Below are positions 43,011 through 52,613 of a DNA stretch of 64,000 bases, piece after piece (position 1 is the first letter of the stretch; the number at the start of each line of letters is the position of its first letter). This DNA comes from Streptomyces koelreuteriae (GTDB lineage Bacteria > Actinomycetota > Actinomycetes > Streptomycetales > Streptomycetaceae): contig NZ_CP075896.1 in NCBI RefSeq assembly GCF_018604545.1, positions 1,984,001-2,048,000 of the forward strand, written 5' to 3'. Made by a program: the position numbers and the translations under genes. The notes beneath the pieces were generated by a model. That model saw only the letters and a list, made by a program, of their open reading frames with translations, searched no databases and had not been told where the DNA came from.

Positions 43011-44288
43011 TCAGGGTTTCTCCGGTCGCCCCGGGTCCTCCGCGCCCGGCCGCCGTGCCCACAGCCGCCTCGTGCGCGCTATCAGGCCCGGCCCCTCACC
43101 CCGCCACCGATGGCCGTGCACGCGCGGGTCGTCCGTGACGTCGTAGCGCTTCACGTACGCCCCCAGGAAGGCCTGGAGCGTGGCGATGGCGGGGATGGCG
43201 ATCAGCGCGCCGACGGCGCCGAGGAGCGCGGTGCCCGCGATGACCGAGCCGAAGGCGACCGCGGGGTGGATGTCGACGGTCTTCGAGGTCAGCTTGGGCT
43301 GCAGCACGTAGTTCTCGAACTGCTGGTAGACCACGACGAAGATCAGCACCCACAGCGCGTACCAGGGATCCACCGTGAACGCGATCAGCATGGGCAGGGC
43401 GCCCGCGAGATACGTGCCGATCGTGGGGATGAACTGCGACACCAGGCCCACCCACACCGCGAGCACGGGCGCGTAGGGCACGCCCAGTATCTGCAGCAGG
43501 ACGAAGTGCGCGGCGCCGGAGATCAGCGCCATCAGGCCGCGCGAGTAGATGTAGCCGCCGGTCTTGATCACGGCGATCTCCCAGGCGCGCAGCACCTCGG
43601 CCTGCCGCGCGGGCGGCAGCACGGAGCAGAGCGCGCGGCGCAGACGCGGGCCGTCCGCGGCGAAGTAGAACGAGAACAGCCCGATCGTCAGTAGCTGGAA
43701 GAGACCGCCGAGGACCTGGGCGGACACGTCCAGGACGCCCGTGGCGCTGTTCTGCACGTAGTTGCGCAGCCAGTCGGAGCGGAGCACGCCCTCCTGGATG
43801 TCCACGCGCTTCAGGTCGGTCCTGAAGTGTGTGTTGATCCAGTTGATGACGGAGTCGAGATACTCCGGGAAGCCCTCGATCATCTTGATGATCTGGTCCG
43901 CGAGGATGGAGCCGAGCAGCGTGACGAAGCCCGCCGACACGATCACCACGCCGATGAAGACGATGAACGCGGCCAGGCCTCTGCGGATGCCGCGCGAGGC
44001 CATCCAGCCCACCGCCGGTTCGATGGCGAGTGCCAGGAAGAACGCGATGAGGATGTTGATCAGCAGGCCGGTGACCTGATGGAAGGCCCAGCTGCCCAGC
44101 TGGAACGCGGCGACGAGGGCGAGCGCCAGCACCATGGCCCGCGGCAGCCAGCGCGGCATGCGGCCGTTCGGCCCGGTGGTTCCGCCGGCGGCGGGGGGCT
44201 CGGCCGGCGGTGTCGTACCGAACGGGGAGGACTGCCGGGCTGCCTGCCCGTTCTCGTCAATGGGTGCCACGGACCAAGTCTCACCCAC
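43011..44288 (-). CDS. AI-2E/PerM-family transporter
   Basis: A 425-residue membrane protein. A Pro/Gly-rich cytoplasmic N-terminus of about 45 residues is followed by seven to eight hydrophobic helices (WLPRAMVLALALVAAFQLG, LLINILIAFFLALAIEPAVG, and others). The family signature region PTIGTYLAGALPMLIAF, then VVVYQQFENYVLQPKL, is intact. Family members export diverse small molecules or act as Na+/H+ antiporters; the autoinducer label is historical. It lies upstream of recA on the same strand, and the recA promoter lies in the gap. Confidence 0.87.
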   Translation of the reverse strand: MGETWSVAPIDENGQAARQSSPFGTTPPAEPPAAGGTTGPNGRMPRWLPRAMVLALALVAAFQLGSWAFHQVTGLLINILIAFFLALAIEPAVGWMASRGIRRGLAAFIVFIGVVIVSAGFVTLLGSILADQIIKMIEGFPEYLDSVINWINTHFRTDLKRVDIQEGVLRSDWLRNYVQNSATGVLDVSAQVLGGLFQLLTIGLFSFYFAADGPRLRRALCSVLPPARQAEVLRAWEIAVIKTGGYIYSRGLMALISGAAHFVLLQILGVPYAPVLAVWVGLVSQFIPTIGTYLAGALPMLIAFTVDPWYALWVLIFVVVYQQFENYVLQPKLTSKTVDIHPAVAFGSVIAGTALLGAVGALIAIPAIATLQAFLGAYVKRYDVTDDPRVHGHRWRGEGPGLIARTRRLWARRPGAEDPGRPEKP

Positions 44289-44395
44289 GCCACCGACAGC
44301 CGTCTGCCCGCCTGCGATCTTCGTGACCCGTCAACGGTCCCCGCGACCCGTCGGCCGTCCACCGCGACCGGTCGGCGCCCTCCGTTCCGGGTCGG

Positions 44396-44590
44396 TCAGC
44401 GCCGCTCCCGGGGCACGTCCATCACCGAGCAGACCACCTGCCAGACGTCCTTGGCGTCCCAGCCGGAGGCCAGCGCCTCGTGCACGGTGCGCCCGCCGAG
44501 CTCCGTCATCACGTGATCGCGCGCGAAGGTGTCGGCGTAGCCGGAACCGAAGTGCTCCGCCATCCGCTGCCAGAAAACCGTCAACCGCAT
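44396..44590 (-). CDS. DUF3046 family protein
   Basis: A 64-residue protein, MRLTVFWQRMAEHFG to MDVPRERR, with conserved ADTFARDHVMTELGGRTVHEAL. This small actinobacterial family is regularly found beside recA, as here, but has no known function. It is possibly helical and DNA- or protein-binding. The length is typical. Confidence 0.88.
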   Translation of the reverse strand: MRLTVFWQRMAEHFGSGYADTFARDHVMTELGGRTVHEALASGWDAKDVWQVVCSVMDVPRERR

Positions 44591-44670
44591 GACTCAAGTA
44601 TCCCGCCCCTGGGGGTGGGCCTGAGCCAGGACCGCCTGCCGGCGCCGCTTTCCGTCCTACGGTCTGGTCC

Positions 44671-45615
44671 ATGGCCGAAACAGGAGCTTCCACACTCCCC
44701 CCGACGCGCCCGCCGCACAGCCCTGTCACGCGCGCGGAGCGCTTCGTCTGGCTCACCGCGCGCGTGCTGGAGCAGCGCCTCTTCGCCCACCGCTTCCGCG
44801 GCGCCGCCGCCGACCCGGTGGAGACGGCGCTGGACGCCTACCGCAACGACGACGGCGGGTACGGCCACGCGCTGGACCCCGATCTGCGCGGCCCGGTCAG
44901 CCAGCCGCTGCACACCGCCCACGCGCTGCGCGTCCTGGACGCCGTGGGGCGCTGCGCCGGCCAGCGCGTGGAACGCATGTGCCGCTACCTGACGTCCGTC
45001 TCCACGGCGGACGGCGCGCTCCCGTTGGTCCATCCCAGCGGGCGCGGCTATCCGACGGCCCCCTTCGTGCCGGTCGTGGCCGATCCGCCCGGCGACCTCC
45101 TGGCCACCGGGCCGGTGGTGGGGCTGCTGCACCGCAACGAGGTGTGGCACGCCTGGCTGTTCCGGGCCACGGACTTCTGCTGGCAGGCGGTCGAGTCCCT
45201 GGAGAAGTCGCATCCGCACGAGATCGAGGCGGCCGTGACCTTCCTGGACTCCGTCCCCGACCGCCCGCGGGCGGAGGCGGCCGCCGACCGCCTGGGCCGC
45301 CTGGTGCGCGCACAGGGCCTCGTGGCCCTGGACCCCGACCGCCTGGAGGCGTATCCGGTCTCCTCCGGCTGTGCCGCCGGCGAGCACCACTTCCCGTACG
45401 ACTTCGCGAGGACGCCGCGCTCCCTCGCGCGCGCGTGGTTCACGGACGACGAGATGTCCCGCTCCCTGGACCACCTCACGGCCCGGCAGCAGGAGGACGG
45501 CGGCTGGCCCGTCCGATGGCGCCACTGGGCCCCGGCCCCCGCTCTGGAGGCCCGGTCGGTCGTGACGATCGAGGCCCTGCGCACCCTCAGTGCCTACGGT
45601 CGCGCCATCGGCTGA
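44671..45615 (+). CDS. Alpha/alpha-toroid (terpene cyclase/squalene-oxidase-repeat-like) protein, function unknown
   Basis: A 314-residue protein with repeats of the type YRNDDGGYGHALDPDLRGP and RQQEDGGWPVRWRHW, the Q-x-D-G-G-W-like motifs of squalene-hopene cyclase and prenyltransferase toroids. It lacks the catalytic DxDD of terpene cyclases. No isoprenoid genes are adjacent. Its stop directly abuts the convergent azlD stop (TGATCA, 45613-45618). The ATG at 44671 is the natural start (MAETGAS). Function unknown. Confidence 0.75.
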   Translation: MAETGASTLPPTRPPHSPVTRAERFVWLTARVLEQRLFAHRFRGAAADPVETALDAYRNDDGGYGHALDPDLRGPVSQPLHTAHALRVLDAVGRCAGQRVERMCRYLTSVSTADGALPLVHPSGRGYPTAPFVPVVADPPGDLLATGPVVGLLHRNEVWHAWLFRATDFCWQAVESLEKSHPHEIEAAVTFLDSVPDRPRAEAAADRLGRLVRAQGLVALDPDRLEAYPVSSGCAAGEHHFPYDFARTPRSLARAWFTDDEMSRSLDHLTARQQEDGGWPVRWRHWAPAPALEARSVVTIEALRTLSAYGRAIG

Positions 45616-45927
45616 TCATCCCGCCCCCATGGCCCGCACCCCCGCGGTCACCACCACGGCCGCCGCGACGACGAGCAGGAACGGGGCGCGCAGCATCAGC
45701 GCCACGGCGGCGGCTCCGAGCCCGGCGGCCCGCGCGTCCAGCACCAGCGTCTGCCCGTCGGCGAAGGTCTGCTGGGCCGTGAGGGCCGCGAGCAGCGCGA
45801 CGGGCAGCAAGGCCGCCAGCCGCTTGACGACGGGCCGCTCCAGGGCTCCGGCCGGCACCAGCAGCCCGGCCAGCTTGACGGCGTAGCACCCGAGGACGGT
45901 CACACCGATGGCGATCCAGACGTTCAC
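45616..45927 (-). CDS. azlD: AzlD-family branched-chain amino acid export subunit
   Basis: A 103-residue protein with four hydrophobic segments (WIAIGVTVLGCYAVKLAGLL, LAALLPVALLAALTAQQTF, and others). AzlD proteins pair with AzlC to export branched-chain or other amino acids. The GTG at 45927 overlaps the azlC stop (GTGA), so the two are coupled. The length is usual for AzlD. Confidence 0.87.
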   Translation of the reverse strand: MNVWIAIGVTVLGCYAVKLAGLLVPAGALERPVVKRLAALLPVALLAALTAQQTFADGQTLVLDARAAGLGAAAVALMLRAPFLLVVAAAVVVTAGVRAMGAG

Positions 45928-46643
45928 GCCCCGCCCTCCTGCCGGTTGCGCCGGCCGTCCGCCCAGAGGACGACCGGCGCCGCCAGCGCGGCCAGCAGCA
46001 CCGGGACCCCGGCGGGCAGCACGGGCAGCAGTCCGAGCCCGAGCAGCACGGCCAGCCCGGCGACGGCCCGCTCGGTGCCGGTCCGAAGCATCGGCGCGAG
46101 CAGGGCCAGGAAGACCGCCGGTCCCGCTGCGTCGAGCCCCCAAGCGTCGGTGTCCCCGATGGCCTCGGCGCCCAGGGCACCGAGCAGCGTGGTGAGGTTC
46201 CACAGGACGTACAGGGTCAGCCCGGTCGCGAAGAACCCGATCCGCGCGGTACGCCGCGTGGGCTGCGCCAGTGCGACGGCGGCCGTCTCGTCGATCACCC
46301 ACTGGGCGGCGAACGGCCGCACCGCGCGCGGGAGGGCCAGCAACTGCGACAGCCGCAGGCCGTAGAAGGCGTTCCGCACGCCCAGGAAGAAGGCCCCGGC
46401 AGCCGCCGTGAACGGGCTGCCTCCTGCCGCGAGCGCGCCCACCAGGGCGAACTGGGACGCCCCGGTGAACACCAGAAGGCTGAGCGCACACGTCTGCAGC
46501 AGCGTGAGTCCGCTGCCGGCCGACGTCACTCCGAAGGCGAACCCGGACAGCCCGACGGCCACCCCGACGCCCAGTGCGTCCCGTACGACGGCCCGGTCGG
46601 CTTTCCCACCGGTCCCTGTATCTCTGAGAGCTGTCCGATCCAC
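45924..46643 (-). CDS. azlC: AzlC-family amino acid exporter
   Basis: A 239-residue membrane protein with the AzlC features GLSGFAFGVTSAG, VFTGASQFALVGALAAGGS and VRNAFYGLRLS, and about seven to eight hydrophobic helices. The GTG at 46643 gives MDRTALRDTG. It is followed by azlD with overlap. The AraC-type regulator gene ends 26 nt upstream on the same strand and likely controls the pair. Confidence 0.88.
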   Translation of the reverse strand: MDRTALRDTGTGGKADRAVVRDALGVGVAVGLSGFAFGVTSAGSGLTLLQTCALSLLVFTGASQFALVGALAAGGSPFTAAAGAFFLGVRNAFYGLRLSQLLALPRAVRPFAAQWVIDETAAVALAQPTRRTARIGFFATGLTLYVLWNLTTLLGALGAEAIGDTDAWGLDAAGPAVFLALLAPMLRTGTERAVAGLAVLLGLGLLPVLPAGVPVLLAALAAPVVLWADGRRNRQEGGA

Positions 46644-46669
46644 CACGCCCCGCACGCTACGAGCAGCCG

Positions 46670-47500
46670 CTACCGCGGGTCTTGTACGTTCTTGCGCTCC
46701 CGCTGATACGCCCCCGGGGGCACGCCGACCATCCGGCTGAAGTGCCGGTTGAGATGCGGCTGGTCGGTGAACCCCACGGCCACGGCCACCTCGGAGGGCG
46801 CCGTACCGAGGTCCAGCAGCCGCCGTGCCCGCCGGACTCGCGCGTCCGTGAGCCACGCGTGCGGGGGCATCCCGTAGACGTCCCGAAAGGCCCGCAGCAG
46901 GGCGAACGGGCTGGTCCCGAGGTCAGCCGCCAGCCGCTCCAGAGTCGGCGGCCGCGCCATCCGCTCCTCCAGCACACCACGCGCGCGTGCCGCGATCCGG
47001 GTCCCGGCCGTCCGCACCTCCCGTCGCGGCATGGGCCCGCCGTTCAGCCTGAGCAGCCTCGTCACGGCGACCCGCAGCAGCGTGTCCGCGGCCAGGGCGT
47101 TGCCCTCGTCGGCCGCGCGCAGCACCCGGTGCACCAGGGCGACGGCGTACGGATCGTCCACCACCGGGCTGACGAACCCCGGCGTCCCCCGCAGCGCCGT
47201 CGTCTCGGCCGCGATCTCCGCCACCACGTCGGCCGACGGATAGACGGCCCCGTACCGCCATCCCTCGGGCACACCGGCCCGCCCGGTGTGCGGGGTATCG
47301 GGATTCACCAGCGCGAGAGCCCCCGCCCCGGCGTACTGATCGCCTCCACCGTGGTGGAACACCTCCACCCCGTCGGCGATGGCGGCGATCACGAAGTTCT
47401 CGTGCGTGTGCCGGACGAACGTCTTCCGGACGTACCGGGCCCGCAGCAGATCCACCCCGGGCAGCTCGTCGTACTGCCAGTGCCGCGCGCGCTCTGTCAT
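46670..47500 (-). CDS. AraC-family transcriptional regulator
   Basis: A 276-residue regulator with an N-terminal cupin-like AraC ligand domain (HTHENFVIAAIADGVE, NPDTPHTG) and a C-terminal double helix-turn-helix (LERLAADLGTSPFALLRAFR and VAVAVGFTDQPHLNRHFSRMVGVPPGAYQRER). The ATG at 47500 begins MTERARHWQYDELPGVD. It lies 26 nt upstream of azlC, in the azlCD operon, so control of amino acid export is a reasonable inference. Confidence 0.87.
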   Translation of the reverse strand: MTERARHWQYDELPGVDLLRARYVRKTFVRHTHENFVIAAIADGVEVFHHGGGDQYAGAGALALVNPDTPHTGRAGVPEGWRYGAVYPSADVVAEIAAETTALRGTPGFVSPVVDDPYAVALVHRVLRAADEGNALAADTLLRVAVTRLLRLNGGPMPRREVRTAGTRIAARARGVLEERMARPPTLERLAADLGTSPFALLRAFRDVYGMPPHAWLTDARVRRARRLLDLGTAPSEVAVAVGFTDQPHLNRHFSRMVGVPPGAYQRERKNVQDPR

Positions 47501-47630
47501 ACGGCCATTGTCCGCCGCCCCGCTCGTGGCTTCCCGGTCGCTTGTCTCCGGCGCCCGCGACGCTTGCGGAAACGCACCGGCCGAACCGCCGCCGGGCCCC
47601 GTTGTCAGTGCCGGGGTGCACGATGGACGC

Positions 47631-50600
47631 ATGCCCAGCGATGCGCACCGAGCCCTGGAGGGCTTCTCCCCCGCGACCCGTGCCTGGTTCACGGGTGCCT
47701 TCCCCGCGCCCACCACCGCCCAGGCCGGAGCGTGGCAGGCCATCCGGGAGGGCTCGGACGTGCTGGTCGTCGCCCCCACCGGCTCCGGCAAGACCCTGGC
47801 CGCCTTCCTGGCCGCCCTGGACCAGCTCGCCTCGACGCCGCCCCCCGCCGATCCCAAGAAGCGCTGCCGGGTCCTGTACGTCTCGCCCCTCAAGGCGCTG
47901 GCCGTGGACGTGGAGCGCAACCTCCGCAGCCCCCTGACGGGCATCCGCCAGGAATCCGTGCGGATGGGCCTGCCCGAGCCCGAGGTCAAGGTGGGCATCC
48001 GCTCGGGCGACACCCCGGCCGCCGAGCGCCGCTCCCTGGCGACCCGCCCGCCGGACATCCTGATCACGACGCCCGAGTCGCTGTTCCTGATGCTGACCTC
48101 GGCCACGCGCGACGCGCTGACCGGTATCGAGACGGTGATCCTCGACGAGGTGCACGCGGTCGCCGGCACCAAGCGCGGCGCCCACCTGGCGCTCTCCCTG
48201 GAGCGGCTGGACGGCCTCCTGCCGAAGCCGGCCCGCCGCATCGGCCTCTCCGCGACGGTCCGCCCGGTCGACGAGGTGGCCCGCTTCCTCTCGCCCCGGC
48301 GCAAGGTGGAGATCGTCCAGCCGGAGTCGGGCAAGGAGTTCGATCTGTCCGTGGTCGTCCCGGTCGAGGACCTGGGCGAGCTGGGCGGCTCCCCCGTGTC
48401 CGACGGCTCGGAGGGCGCCGAGCGCCCGTCGATCTGGCCGCATGTCGAGGAGCGGATCGCCGACCTCGTCCAGTCCCACCGCTCCACGATCGTCTTCGCG
48501 AACTCCCGCCGCCTCGCGGAGCGCCTGTGCAACCGCCTGAACGAGATCGCCTACGAGCGGGCCACCGGCGAGCCTCTCGACGAGCAGCACTCCCCCGCCG
48601 AGCTGATGGGCGGTTCGGGAGCCGCCCAGGGCGCACCCCAGGTCATCGCCCGCGCCCACCACGGCTCGGTCTCCAAGGAACAGCGCGCCCTGGTCGAGGA
48701 GGACCTCAAGGCGGGCCGCCTGCCCGCGGTGGTCGCCACCTCCAGCCTGGAGCTGGGCATCGACATGGGCGCGGTGGACCTGGTCGTCCAGGTCGAGTCC
48801 CCGCCCTCGGTCGCCTCCGGCCTCCAGCGCGTGGGCCGCGCGGGCCACCAGGTGGGCGCGGTCTCCACCGGCGTCGTCTTCCCCAAGTACCGAGGCGACC
48901 TGGTCCAGGCGGCGGTGGTCACCGAGCGCATGCGCACCGGCGCCATCGAGTCCCTCAGGGTCCCCGCCAACCCCCTGGACGTCCTGGCGCAGCAGATCGT
49001 CGCCATGACGGCCCTGGACACCTGGCAGTTCGACGACCTGCTGGCGGCCGTCCGCCGGGCCGCCCCCTTCGCCTCACTGCCCGAGTCCGCCTTCACGGCG
49101 GTGCTCGACATGCTCGCCGGCCGCTACCCCTCCGACGCCTTCGCCGAGCTGCGCCCGCGCGTGGTGTGGGACCGCGTCACCGGCGAGATCACCGGCCGCC
49201 CCGGCGCCCAGCGCCTCGCCGTCACCTCCGGCGGCACGATCCCCGACCGCGGCCTCTTCGGTGTCTTCCTCGCGGGCGCCGACCCCAAGAAGGGCGGCGG
49301 CCGGGTCGGCGAGCTAGACGAGGAGATGGTCTACGAGTCCCGCGTCGGCGACGTCTTCACGCTCGGCACGAGTTCCTGGCGCATCGAGGACATCACCCGC
49401 GACCGCGTCCTGGTCTCCCCCGCCCCGGGCGTACCGGGCCGGCTGCCCTTCTGGAAGGGCGACCAGCTGGGCCGCCCGCTGGAACTGGGCCGGGCGCTGG
49501 GCGCGTTCCTGCGCGAGGTCGGCTCGCTGCCCCAGGACGACGCCCGCCTCCGTCTCGTCGCCGCGGGCCTGGACGCGTGGGCCGCGGACAACGTGCTGTC
49601 GTACCTGGCGGAGCAGCGCGAGGCCTGCGGCCATGTCCCGGACGACCGGACGATCGTCGTGGAGCGCTTCCGCGACGAGCTCGGCGACTGGCGGGTGGTG
49701 GTGCACTCCCCCTTCGGCGCCCAGGTGCACGCCCCCTGGGCGCTCGCGCTCGGCGCCAAGCTCTCCGAGCGCTACGGCATGGACGCGCAGGTCATGCACG
49801 CCGACGACGGCATCGTGCTGCGCCTGCCGGACGCCGATCTGATGAGTCTGGACCTGCTGGATCAGGAACCGCTCAAGATGGGCCGGGAGTCCGACGCCGA
49901 TCAAGCCCCCGTGGGCGCGGCCGACGTGGTCTTCGACAAGGGCGAGGTCGACCAGGTCGTCACCGACCAGGTGGGCAGCTCGGCCCTGTTCGCGTCCCGC
50001 TTCCGCGAGTGCGCCGCCCGCGCGCTGCTCCTGCCCCGCCGCAACCCCGGCAAGCGCACGCCCCTGTGGCAGCAGCGGCAGCGCGCCTCCCAGCTCTTGC
50101 AGGTGGCGAGCGAGTTCGGCTCGTTCCCGATCGTCCTGGAGGCGGTCCGCGAGTGCCTCCAGGACGTCTTCGACGTCCCCGGGCTCGTCGAGCTGATGGG
50201 CGACCTGGAGTCCCGCAAGGTGCGCCTCGTCGAGGTCACCACGGCCGAACCGTCGCCCTTCGCGCGTTCCCTCCTCTTCGGCTATGTCGCCCAGTTCCTG
50301 TACGAGGGCGACTCCCCGCTCGCCGAGCGCCGGGCCGCCGCCCTGTCGCTGGACTCCCGGCTGCTGGCCGAGCTGCTGGGCCAGGCGGAGCTGCGCGAGC
50401 TGCTCGACGCGGAGGTGCTGACCGAGCTGGAGCGCGAGCTGCAGTGGCTCACCGAGGACCGCCGCGCCAAGGACGCCGAAAGCGTCGCGGACCTCCTCCG
50501 CCTCCTCGGCCCGCTCACGGACGCCGAACTGGCCGAGCGGGGCGCCGAACCCCAGTGGGCTCAGGAACTGGCCGGCGCCCGCCGGGCCATCCGGGTCCGG

Positions 50601-52556
50601 ATCGCGGGCGGAGACCACTGGGCGGCGATCGAGGACGCGGGCCGGCTGCGCGACGCCCTCGGAACCGCCCTGCCGGTCGGTGTCCCGGAGGCGTTCACCG
50701 AGCCCGTCAAGGACCCGCTCGGTGACCTCCTCGCACGCTACGCCCGCACCCACGGCCCGTTCACCTCGACCACGGCGGCGGCCCGCTTCGGCCTGGGCGT
50801 GGCCGTCACCGAGGGCGCCCTCCAGCGGCTCAGCGCGGCGGGCCGGATCGTCCAGGGCGAGTTCCACCCGGCCGGGATCGGCCAGGAGTGGTGCGACGCG
50901 ACCGTGCTGCGCCGGCTGCGCCGCCGCTCCCTGGCTGCCCTGCGGCACGAGCTGGAGCCGGTGGCACCGGCCGCGCTCGCCCAGTTCCTCCCCCAGTGGC
51001 AGCACATCGGCAAGAGGCACTCCCTGCGCGGCATCGACGGCCTGGTTCGTGCCATCGAGCAGGTGCAGGGCGCGTCCGTGCCGGCCTCCGCCCTGGAGAA
51101 GCTCGTCCTGCCCTCCCGGGTGGCGAACTACACCCCGGGGATGCTGGACGAACTCACCGCCGCGGGCGAGGTGGTGTGGGCCGGGGCCGGCTCGCTCCCC
51201 GGCAAGGACGGCTGGGTCTCCCTCTACCTGGCGGACACGGCCCCGCTGCTCCTGCCGCCCCCGCACCCCTTGGAGCTGACCGCCCTCCACCAGTCCGTCC
51301 TGGACACCCTGACCGGCGGCTACGGCCTGTTCTTCCGCCAGATCGCCGACCAGGTCCGCGCCACCACCCACCCCGACGCCACCGATCCCCAGCTCGCCGA
51401 CGTCCTCTGGGACCTGGCCTGGTCCGGCCGCCTGACCAACGACACACTCACCCCCATGCGCTCGCTGCTCGGCTCGGGCCGCACCGCAGGCTCCACGGCC
51501 CATCGCGCCAAGCGCGCGGTCCCGCGCGGCCGGTACGGCTCCCTGACGGCCGCGGCCCGCCCCGCCGCGTCCCGCTCCGGCCCGCCGACCGTCGCCGGCC
51601 GCTGGTCCCTGCTCCCCTCCCACGAGCCGGACCCCACGGTGCGCGCCCACGCCCTCGCCCGCACCCTCCTCGACCGGCACGGCGTGGTGACCAGGGGCGC
51701 GGTCTCGGCGGAGGGCGTCGAGGGCGGGTTCTCGGCGACGTACCGCGTCCTGTCCGTCTTCGAGGAGAGCGGCCAGGCCCGCCGCGGCTATGTGGTGGAG
51801 GGGCTCGGCGCGGCCCAGTTCGCGATGGACGGCGCTGTGGACCGCCTGCGCGCGGTGTCCAACGCCCGCGACCGCGGCGCGGACCTGCCCGGCCCCCCTC
51901 CGGGCCCCGGCCTCGACCCGTACCCGGCCCATGACTTCGCCGAGCCGGACGACGCGCCCCGCTCCCACGACCACACCGACGCCCCCGGCCCCGACGGCTT
52001 CCCCGACTTCGGCGCCGCCTGGGACACCCCGCCGCCCCAGCCGTCCCCCGGCGACTACGTCTCGCCTCGCGACTACCCCCCGCAGGCCGCCCCGGCCTGG
52101 CAGAACGGCGGACGCGGAGCGTACGACACGGGGTTCCCGGGCCGCCGTACCCGACCGGACTCCGCCTCCAGAGCCGTCGTCCTGGCCGCCGCCGATCCGG
52201 CGAACGCGTACGGCGCCGCCCTGCCCTGGCCCGAGCCCCCGACCGGCGCCGGGCACAAGCCGGGCCGCAAGGCGGGCTCCCTGGTGGTGCTCGTCGAGGG
52301 CGAGCTGACGCTCTACATGGAGCGCGGCGGCAAGACCCTGCTGGCCTGGGCCGCCGACCCCGACGGCGCCCCCACCGACGACCCCCGCCTGCGCACCGCG
52401 GCGGAGGCACTCGCCGCAGCGGCCCGCGCGGGCTCCCTCGGCACGGTCACGGTGGAGCGGGTCAACGGCACCCAAGCCCTGACCTCCCCCATCGGCACCC
52501 TCCTGGAAGGAGCGGGCTTCATCGCGACCCCCCGCGGGCTCCGCCTGCGCGCCTGA
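47631..52556 (+). CDS. lhr: Large ATP-dependent helicase Lhr
   Basis: A 1641-residue superfamily 2 helicase, the largest gene of the window. Walker A PTGSGKT lies near residue 52, DEVHAVAG box (DEVH) near 182, motif VI QRVGRAGHQ near 404, then the Lhr winged-helix, beta-barrel and C-terminal Lhr domain. A disordered Pro/Asp/Ser-rich insert of about 100 residues near 1415-1515 (GPPPGPGLDPYPAHDF, then PPPQPSPGDY) is not part of the core. Lhr is a DNA-repair helicase that unwinds RNA:DNA hybrids in mycobacteria. The nei gene follows 57 nt downstream, as in M. tuberculosis. Confidence 0.94.
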   Translation: MPSDAHRALEGFSPATRAWFTGAFPAPTTAQAGAWQAIREGSDVLVVAPTGSGKTLAAFLAALDQLASTPPPADPKKRCRVLYVSPLKALAVDVERNLRSPLTGIRQESVRMGLPEPEVKVGIRSGDTPAAERRSLATRPPDILITTPESLFLMLTSATRDALTGIETVILDEVHAVAGTKRGAHLALSLERLDGLLPKPARRIGLSATVRPVDEVARFLSPRRKVEIVQPESGKEFDLSVVVPVEDLGELGGSPVSDGSEGAERPSIWPHVEERIADLVQSHRSTIVFANSRRLAERLCNRLNEIAYERATGEPLDEQHSPAELMGGSGAAQGAPQVIARAHHGSVSKEQRALVEEDLKAGRLPAVVATSSLELGIDMGAVDLVVQVESPPSVASGLQRVGRAGHQVGAVSTGVVFPKYRGDLVQAAVVTERMRTGAIESLRVPANPLDVLAQQIVAMTALDTWQFDDLLAAVRRAAPFASLPESAFTAVLDMLAGRYPSDAFAELRPRVVWDRVTGEITGRPGAQRLAVTSGGTIPDRGLFGVFLAGADPKKGGGRVGELDEEMVYESRVGDVFTLGTSSWRIEDITRDRVLVSPAPGVPGRLPFWKGDQLGRPLELGRALGAFLREVGSLPQDDARLRLVAAGLDAWAADNVLSYLAEQREACGHVPDDRTIVVERFRDELGDWRVVVHSPFGAQVHAPWALALGAKLSERYGMDAQVMHADDGIVLRLPDADLMSLDLLDQEPLKMGRESDADQAPVGAADVVFDKGEVDQVVTDQVGSSALFASRFRECAARALLLPRRNPGKRTPLWQQRQRASQLLQVASEFGSFPIVLEAVRECLQDVFDVPGLVELMGDLESRKVRLVEVTTAEPSPFARSLLFGYVAQFLYEGDSPLAERRAAALSLDSRLLAELLGQAELRELLDAEVLTELERELQWLTEDRRAKDAESVADLLRLLGPLTDAELAERGAEPQWAQELAGARRAIRVRIAGGDHWAAIEDAGRLRDALGTALPVGVPEAFTEPVKDPLGDLLARYARTHGPFTSTTAAARFGLGVAVTEGALQRLSAAGRIVQGEFHPAGIGQEWCDATVLRRLRRRSLAALRHELEPVAPAALAQFLPQWQHIGKRHSLRGIDGLVRAIEQVQGASVPASALEKLVLPSRVANYTPGMLDELTAAGEVVWAGAGSLPGKDGWVSLYLADTAPLLLPPPHPLELTALHQSVLDTLTGGYGLFFRQIADQVRATTHPDATDPQLADVLWDLAWSGRLTNDTLTPMRSLLGSGRTAGSTAHRAKRAVPRGRYGSLTAAARPAASRSGPPTVAGRWSLLPSHEPDPTVRAHALARTLLDRHGVVTRGAVSAEGVEGGFSATYRVLSVFEESGQARRGYVVEGLGAAQFAMDGAVDRLRAVSNARDRGADLPGPPPGPGLDPYPAHDFAEPDDAPRSHDHTDAPGPDGFPDFGAAWDTPPPQPSPGDYVSPRDYPPQAAPAWQNGGRGAYDTGFPGRRTRPDSASRAVVLAAADPANAYGAALPWPEPPTGAGHKPGRKAGSLVVLVEGELTLYMERGGKTLLAWAADPDGAPTDDPRLRTAAEALAAAARAGSLGTVTVERVNGTQALTSPIGTLLEGAGFIATPRGLRLRA

Positions 52557-52613
52557 CCCCACCACCCCCACACTCCCGGGGCACCCCCGAACGCCCCATG
52601 CCACCCTTGACCC

